This document shows, in pieces, positions 59,624-64,000 of a DNA stretch of 64,000 nucleotides. The stretch covers positions 186,001 to 250,000 of the forward strand of contig NZ_FMYY01000004.1 of assembly GCF_900101595.1 (NCBI RefSeq). The letters run 5' to 3'. The notes under the pieces were generated by a model. The model ran no database searches, was not told where the DNA came from, and saw only the letters and a list, made by a program, of their open reading frames with translations. A program made the position numbers and the translations under genes. This DNA is from Paenibacillus sp. cl123 (GTDB lineage Bacteria > Bacillota > Bacilli > Paenibacillales > NBRC-103111). Numbering within the stretch: position 1 is the stretch's first letter; each line of letters begins with the position of its first letter.

Positions 59624-61061
59624 AGGATTCGATTGCAATGCGCAGCGCCGAGGCGAACATAGCGATACCCGGACCGATGTCCTCCGCCCGCGCCCGCGCG
59701 AACGTGAAGCGCACATAGCCGGAATCCGAGCCGTAAACGCTGCCGGGGACGAAGATGACGCCGCGCCGGATCGCTTCCTCAAGCAGTTTGTGATCATGCA
59801 CCTTTGGGAGGATTCGGCACCACAGATGCAGACCTCCTTGCGGAGCCGTGTAGGTTACGAGTCCCGCCAGCTCGCGGCGCAGCGCCTCGATCACCAGATC
59901 GCGCTTGAACTGCAGCTGCATGCGGAGCCGGTCCAGATGCGGCCGGATGTAGGCTGACTCCAGAAATTGCGCCGCCACCCGCTGCGGAATGACGCTGAGG
60001 CCGAAGTCCATCTGCTGCCGCGCATCGGCCAGCCGGCTGATGACGGAATGCGGCGCCACCATCCAGCCTACGCGCAGGCCGGAGGCGGCGATTTTGGAGA
60101 AGGAGCCGACGTACAGCACCGACGAGGCCGTATCGATCGACTTCAGCGGGGGAGGAGGCGTGCCGTCGTAGGCCGTCAGACTGAACGGATCATCCTCGAC
60201 AAGCGGCAGTCCCAGCTCGCCGGCTGTCTCGAGCAGCTCCCTGCGGCGTCCGAGATCGAGCACGGCGCCAGTCGGATTCTGAAAGTTGGGATTGATAAAT
60301 ACCATTTTGATCCGGTGTTTCTTGTACAGTGTTCGGATGTCTTCCGGACGCATTCCCTTGGCGTCCACAGGCAGACGGAACAGCCGGAGTCCGGCCGACT
60401 GAAACATCGGCAAGGAGTAGCAGTAGGACGGGTCCTCGATCGCCACCGCGTCTCCCGGCGTCAGCAGGCATTGAGTAATTAAATATAAGGATTGCTGAGA
60501 CCCGGATGTAATGAGGATGGACGAATCCGTCGTCTGGATGTTACGATAATGGCGCAAAAAACCGACGAGCGCTTTCCTCAGCGGAACAAATCCCTGCGGA
60601 TTGTCATAACCCAAGTATCCGGTGTAAAAGTTCTCGCTCATCAGCCGGTTGATCTCTTCCACCGGGGACAGATCCGCTCCCAGCTCGCCGCTGGCGAAGT
60701 CGATCAGCGTCCGGTCCTGCTCCAGAGCTTCCCGGATGCGCCGCAGGAACGCCAGGTTCGGCAGGAAGCTGCCGCCTTCTGCATACCGGCGCCAGTTAGG
60801 GGTATGCTTCGGGGTCGCGCCCCATTTGAATTTGCTGACCCGGGTGCCGCTGCCCGTCTGGCTCTCGATAATACCCAGGGAGCGGAGCTCCGAATAGGCG
60901 AGAATGACGGTGCTGCGGTTGACGCCAAGCTGCTCCGCCAGCTTCCGTTCGGAAGGGAGCTGGCTGCCGGGCGGGAACTCGCCGTAAGCGATTCTTTTTT
61001 CCAGGTCGTCAGCGATTTGCTGGTAAAGCGGCAGCTTGCTCCCGCGATCGGGCTTCCACAT
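59622..61061 (-). CDS. MocR-type regulator (GntR domain fused to aminotransferase)
   Basis: A 479-residue MocR regulator. The GntR wing-helix (L-P-S-E-R-K-L-A-E-Q-L-G-V-N-R-S-T-V) is at residues 15-75 and the PLP domain carries Y-L-G-Y-D-N-P-Q-G, F-I-N-P-N-F-Q-N-P-T-G and the Lys of G-S-F-S-K-I-A-A-S-G-L-R-V-G-W. It is divergent from the BenE-like transporter and separated from it by 148 bp with two direct repeats. It probably controls that transporter and itself. The hairpin 59574 ends its transcript. Confidence 0.94.
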   Translation of the reverse strand: MWKPDRGSKLPLYQQIADDLEKRIAYGEFPPGSQLPSERKLAEQLGVNRSTVILAYSELRSLGIIESQTGSGTRVSKFKWGATPKHTPNWRRYAEGGSFLPNLAFLRRIREALEQDRTLIDFASGELGADLSPVEEINRLMSENFYTGYLGYDNPQGFVPLRKALVGFLRHYRNIQTTDSSILITSGSQQSLYLITQCLLTPGDAVAIEDPSYCYSLPMFQSAGLRLFRLPVDAKGMRPEDIRTLYKKHRIKMVFINPNFQNPTGAVLDLGRRRELLETAGELGLPLVEDDPFSLTAYDGTPPPPLKSIDTASSVLYVGSFSKIAASGLRVGWMVAPHSVISRLADARQQMDFGLSVIPQRVAAQFLESAYIRPHLDRLRMQLQFKRDLVIEALRRELAGLVTYTAPQGGLHLWCRILPKVHDHKLLEEAIRRGVIFVPGSVYGSDSGYVRFTFARARAEDIGPGIAMFASALRIAIES

Positions 61062-61105
61062 CGTTCATATACCTCCGGATTGTAATGAGAAAGCCACCGT
61101 GAAGC

Positions 61106-61146
61106 ATGGATGGCTCAAATTCGCAATAAATGGATGGTTCTCAAAT
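61106..61146. promoter_or_regulatory. candidate MocR operator: two direct repeats
   Basis: ATGGATGGCTCAAAT (61106-61120) and ATGGATGGTTCTCAAAT (61130-61146), start-to-start 24 bp, lie between the MocR gene and the BenE-like gene. Confidence 0.6.
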
Positions 61147-61209
61147 CTCGTAACTATTTTATCATAGATGAACAGTCATACGAATTTTCTAAGATAAAGG
61201 AATGAACTT

Positions 61210-62379
61210 ATGCTGAACGCTAAACCTATAGCCGCCGGCACGCTGTCGGCCCTGATGGCGTGTACGGGCGGAGCCGTCTTGATCATCAGCTCGGCGCAGG
61301 CGGCCGGGTTATCCCGTCCCGAGCTGGTCTCCTGGCTGTTCGTCGTATACTTCGTCGGAGGCTTGATTAACCTTCTGATGTCGCTGATTTACAAGCTTCC
61401 GATCGCCGGAGCGCATTCGATTACATCCGCAGCTTTCCTGAGCTTGGCCGCCGCGCATTATTCGCTGCCGGAGCTGGCTGGCGGCTTCCTGATGGCCGGC
61501 GGCCTGATCGCCGTACTGGGTTTCTCCGGCCTGCTGGCCAAGGTATTCCAGTGGATCCCGCGGCCTCTGCTCGACGCGATGCTGGCAGGCATGATCCTGC
61601 ATTACGCTGTGGATGTGATCCCCGCTCTCGGACAGTCGCCAATCGCGGGCGTGCTGGCGATTCTGGGCTTCTTCGTGGCGCCGCGGATCTCGCCAGTCAT
61701 CCCGCCTTTGCTGGGCGTGCTTGTATTCGGCGTCGCCGGTCTGCTGCTGGAGCATGAGTTTCCGGCTCTGCCGCCTGCAGTCTTTACGCTGCCCGGGTTT
61801 ATCGTCCCGGAATTTACGAGCGCCGGCTTCGTTTCGCTTGCTATTCCGATCGCGGTGCTCGTTCTGAGCAATGATCTGGCGGTCGCGCTCGCCGCGTTGA
61901 AGAAAAACGGCTTTCAAGCGCCGTTCAACAAGCTGGTTGCAGGCGCCGGACTCGGAACGGTGCTGGTCAGCTTCTTCGGCGGGCATGCGGTGACGATGGG
62001 CGGGATGATGACCGCTTTGTGCAGCAGCGAGGAGGCGGGACCGCGGGAGGGACGGTTTCGGGCTGCCGTCGTATCCGGCGTGCTTGTCATGATCTTCGGC
62101 CTGTTCGCGTGGAAAGTGGCGGCGGTCATCGAGCTTGTCCCCCGATCGTTTATCGCGGTGATCACCGGCTTCTCGCTAATCGGTGTGCTGCTGAACAGCA
62201 TGAAGTCAGCGTTCTCCGAGGTTTCGTACCGGTATTCCGTTTTATTTGCATTTGTCATCGCGATCTCGAATGTGGAGGTCTTCGGAATATCGGCGGCGGT
62301 ATGGTCTCTTCTTATCGGCACGGTGACGGCCAAGCTGCTGAGGGAAGGTCCCGCTCCCAGTCCGTCCGCCGGATCGTAA
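61210..62379 (+). CDS. BenE-family transporter
   Basis: A 389-residue, 11-12 helix secondary transporter of the benzoate:H+ symporter (BenE) family. It has a Gly/Ala-rich first helix (T-L-S-A-L-M-A-C-T-G-G-A-V-L-I), N-D-L-A-V-A-L-A-A-L in the middle, and G-G-H-A-V-T-M-G-G-M. No benzoate catabolic genes are adjacent, so the true substrate may be another aromatic acid or a related compound. Probably regulated by the divergent MocR. Confidence 0.9.
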   Translation: MLNAKPIAAGTLSALMACTGGAVLIISSAQAAGLSRPELVSWLFVVYFVGGLINLLMSLIYKLPIAGAHSITSAAFLSLAAAHYSLPELAGGFLMAGGLIAVLGFSGLLAKVFQWIPRPLLDAMLAGMILHYAVDVIPALGQSPIAGVLAILGFFVAPRISPVIPPLLGVLVFGVAGLLLEHEFPALPPAVFTLPGFIVPEFTSAGFVSLAIPIAVLVLSNDLAVALAALKKNGFQAPFNKLVAGAGLGTVLVSFFGGHAVTMGGMMTALCSSEEAGPREGRFRAAVVSGVLVMIFGLFAWKVAAVIELVPRSFIAVITGFSLIGVLLNSMKSAFSEVSYRYSVLFAFVIAISNVEVFGISAAVWSLLIGTVTAKLLREGPAPSPSAGS

Positions 62380-62508
62380 GCGAGCAAGAAGTTTATGCAG
62401 TGTTCACACAATAGTAGATGGAATAGCCCGATCGGGTCATATGAATTCTCCAATCATTGGCTAGAATAAAAGAGAGATCAGACAAGGACATGGAAGAGGA
62501 GGGATGCC

Positions 62509-63885
62509 GTGAACAGGCAGTTTCGCCGGTTAGGCTTCACGGGATGTCTGGCTGTATGCTTGTGGCTGGCGGCCGGAGCGGGCGTGCATGCCGCTGCGTC
62601 GGCGGTTTTGCGGGCTGATCTGCAGCGGCAAATCGACGCTACGCCGGAGAACGGCACGCTCGTTCTTCAGGAGGGCGTGTATGCGGGAGGCGCAATCATC
62701 GGCAAGCGGATACGCCTGGAGGCTCAGGGACAGGTGCGGATTGTCGGCGACGGAACGTCCCCGGCTCTGCATATTCAGGCAGATCGCGTGCATGTGCGCG
62801 GAGTAGAGCTGGTTCAGGGCGGAGAGAGCGAGGAAGCGGCGGCGGTGCTGGTCACAGGCAGCGGGGCGCTGCTGGAGGAGCTCGACATTCGCACGCAAGC
62901 GTTCGGCATTGTCATGCGGGACAATGAACGCTCAGAGATTCGCCGTACACAGATTCGCTGGCTTGGCGACGGAGAGGACGGGATGGCGGCCGGCCCCGGG
63001 GAGCTGCCGGACAAGCGCAATGGCATCGATTTGTTTAATTCCCACGACAACCGGATTCATGACAACGACGTATCGTCGATGAATGACGGCATTTATCTGG
63101 AGAGCAGCCACCGCAATCTGGTGGAAAACAACCGCATCGAGCATTCCCGCTACGGCATCCACTGCATGTATACGGATGGAACTGTAGTGCGGGGCAACCG
63201 GGGCGCGTTCAACATTACAGGGGCCATGGTGATGGGCGTGAAGGATGCGGAGGTTACGGGCAATACGTTCACCAAGCAAAGCGAGAGCGTAAATTCGCAG
63301 GGTCTGCTGTTCTTCGACGTGGAAACCTCCCGCATCGCCGGCAACAAGGTGGAAGGCAACCGGGTAGGACTGTATGTCGAGCAGTCGAACCGCAATGAAT
63401 TCAGCGGCAACGATGTGCTGCGAAATTTTGTCGGGGTACAGTTTCTTGAGTCGGAAGGCAACCGGCTGACAGGCAACCGGTTTATCGGCAATGTGATTGA
63501 GTCGCAGGCGGACGACAGCGCGAATAACGCCTTCTCAGGCAACTATTGGGAAGCTTTTAACGGGCTGGATACGAACGGCGATGGCAGCAGCGAGCTGGCG
63601 TATGCGATGAATCCCTTTTTCCAGCGGCTGACCTCGGCTGCGCCTGCGTACCAGCTGTTTTTCCAGTCGCCGGGGATGCTGTTTCTGGAAAGCATGTTCA
63701 CGGAAGGACGGGAAGGGTGGTCGGTAGACGACGCGCCGCTGATGCAGCCGGCGCTGGCGGGGACCGCTCTGCAAGAAGGAGATCGAAGCGGCGGGCCGGC
63801 CCGGAACGGTACTCTGGCGCTCGGTGTGCTTTTGCTGGCAGCTTCGGCAGGTACAACTTATTATTTGGGGGTTAGACGAAAATGA
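62509..63885 (+). CDS. nosD: Nitrous oxide reductase accessory protein NosD
   Basis: A 458-residue secreted right-handed beta-helix protein. A signal peptide (to about A28-A29) is followed by many N-x-I/V-x-x-N coil repeats (for example N-G-I-D-L-F-N-S-H-D-N-R-I-H-D-N-D) and a C-terminal hydrophobic helix with R-R-K. NosD helps copper-centre assembly of NosZ. The start is GTG 62509, 5 bp after GAGGAGGG. It overlaps the next gene by ATGA. No nosZ lies upstream within the window. Confidence 0.93.
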   Translation: MNRQFRRLGFTGCLAVCLWLAAGAGVHAAASAVLRADLQRQIDATPENGTLVLQEGVYAGGAIIGKRIRLEAQGQVRIVGDGTSPALHIQADRVHVRGVELVQGGESEEAAAVLVTGSGALLEELDIRTQAFGIVMRDNERSEIRRTQIRWLGDGEDGMAAGPGELPDKRNGIDLFNSHDNRIHDNDVSSMNDGIYLESSHRNLVENNRIEHSRYGIHCMYTDGTVVRGNRGAFNITGAMVMGVKDAEVTGNTFTKQSESVNSQGLLFFDVETSRIAGNKVEGNRVGLYVEQSNRNEFSGNDVLRNFVGVQFLESEGNRLTGNRFIGNVIESQADDSANNAFSGNYWEAFNGLDTNGDGSSELAYAMNPFFQRLTSAAPAYQLFFQSPGMLFLESMFTEGREGWSVDDAPLMQPALAGTALQEGDRSGGPARNGTLALGVLLLAASAGTTYYLGVRRK

Positions 63886-64000
63886 AAATGAAAAGACAAA
63901 TGGCGATTTTCATGGCAGCGCTGTTCTTGGTGGTTTTGGTTGCCGGCTGCGGCGCGAAGGAGAAGTACCCGGCACTCGCGATCAATGAGGCCGTCGATAA
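63882..64000 (+). CDS. nosL: NosL-like copper lipoprotein (5' end only)
   Basis: Only 39 codons are in the window. A signal peptide ends in the lipobox L-V-A-G-C (Cys23), followed by K-Y-P-A-L-A-I-N-E-A-V-D, the recalled start of NosL, a copper chaperone for NosZ. ATG 63882 overlaps the nosD stop (ATGA), so the two are co-translated. Confidence 0.8.
   Translation, partial: MKMKRQMAIFMAALFLVVLVAGCGAKEKYPALAINEAVD

Overview
The window looks like a chromosomal segment of a GC-rich, endospore-forming Bacillota, most likely Paenibacillus or a close relative. The evidence is strong AGGAGG-type ribosome sites with frequent TTG/GTG starts, two T-box leaders (thrS, glyQS), a gerA-type germinant receptor operon, YteA- and YqkE-like proteins, a YesM/YesN two-component system beside a Lpl/Ytc-type sugar ABC transporter, MocR regulators and the hxlAB formaldehyde pathway. 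No rRNA, tRNA, CRISPR array, prophage or intact insertion sequence was seen. Several genes are broken (mntH, chrA, an MFS transporter).

Layout. 1-0.75 kb: end of a GNAT acetyltransferase and a Nudix hydrolase. 1.07-10.35 kb: a carbohydrate uptake locus with a non-lipidated solute-binding protein, sensor kinase, AraC-type response regulator, a small possible spore-surface protein on the other strand, then two permeases and a lipoprotein binding protein; no ATPase is present, so a shared MsmX-type ATPase is expected. 10.7-17.3 kb: a divergent MreB-like protein, an FAD oxidoreductase, a GNAT, a YqkE-like protein, an IF-3 paralogue and a MocR regulator facing an EamA exporter. 18.4-23.3 kb: a frameshifted MFS transporter, a darcynin-SDR operon with a perfect palindrome upstream, a Crp-type regulator, a DUF6509-like protein and an ArsR-type regulator. 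23.4-25.7 kb: promoter, T-box and thrS. 25.7-26.6 kb: a long non-coding stretch ending in four ~20-bp repeats at 52-bp spacing, directly before a double-GNAT gene.

27.7-31.5 kb: DedA and a phospholipid-N-methyltransferase-like gene in one operon, a large uncharacterised protein, and remains of mntH. 31.5-41.3 kb is a signalling and germination block: a secreted NTR/TIMP-like protein, an MHYT-PAS-GGDEF-EAL protein, an anchored coiled-coil protein, a two-cNMP-domain/PrsW-protease/zinc-ribbon fusion, and a three-gene germinant receptor operon. 41.4-48.9 kb: AI-2E exporter, a membrane/PstS-like fusion, YteA-like and GlsB-like stress proteins, cardiolipin synthase, a ribonuclease-Z-like MBL protein and a Gln-rich small protein. 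49.0-53.7 kb: T-box, glyQ, glyS, AmpS-type aminopeptidase. 53.9-57.1 kb: ArsB, a chrA remnant, an AT-rich island and an adenosine-deaminase homologue lacking the usual catalytic Glu. 57.3-59.4 kb: hxlA-hxlB-hxlR (formaldehyde fixation) with a candidate HxlR operator. 59.6-64 kb: MocR regulator divergent from a BenE-like transporter, then nosD and the start of nosL.

The most novel-looking items are the cNMP-binding/PrsW/zinc-ribbon fusion in its c-di-GMP/germination neighbourhood, the phased 52-bp repeat array, the adenosine deaminase with an altered catalytic motif, the stand-alone IF-3 and MreB paralogues, and two MocR-transporter pairs with candidate direct-repeat operators. All calls rest on reading the sequence and recalled family features; no database search was run.
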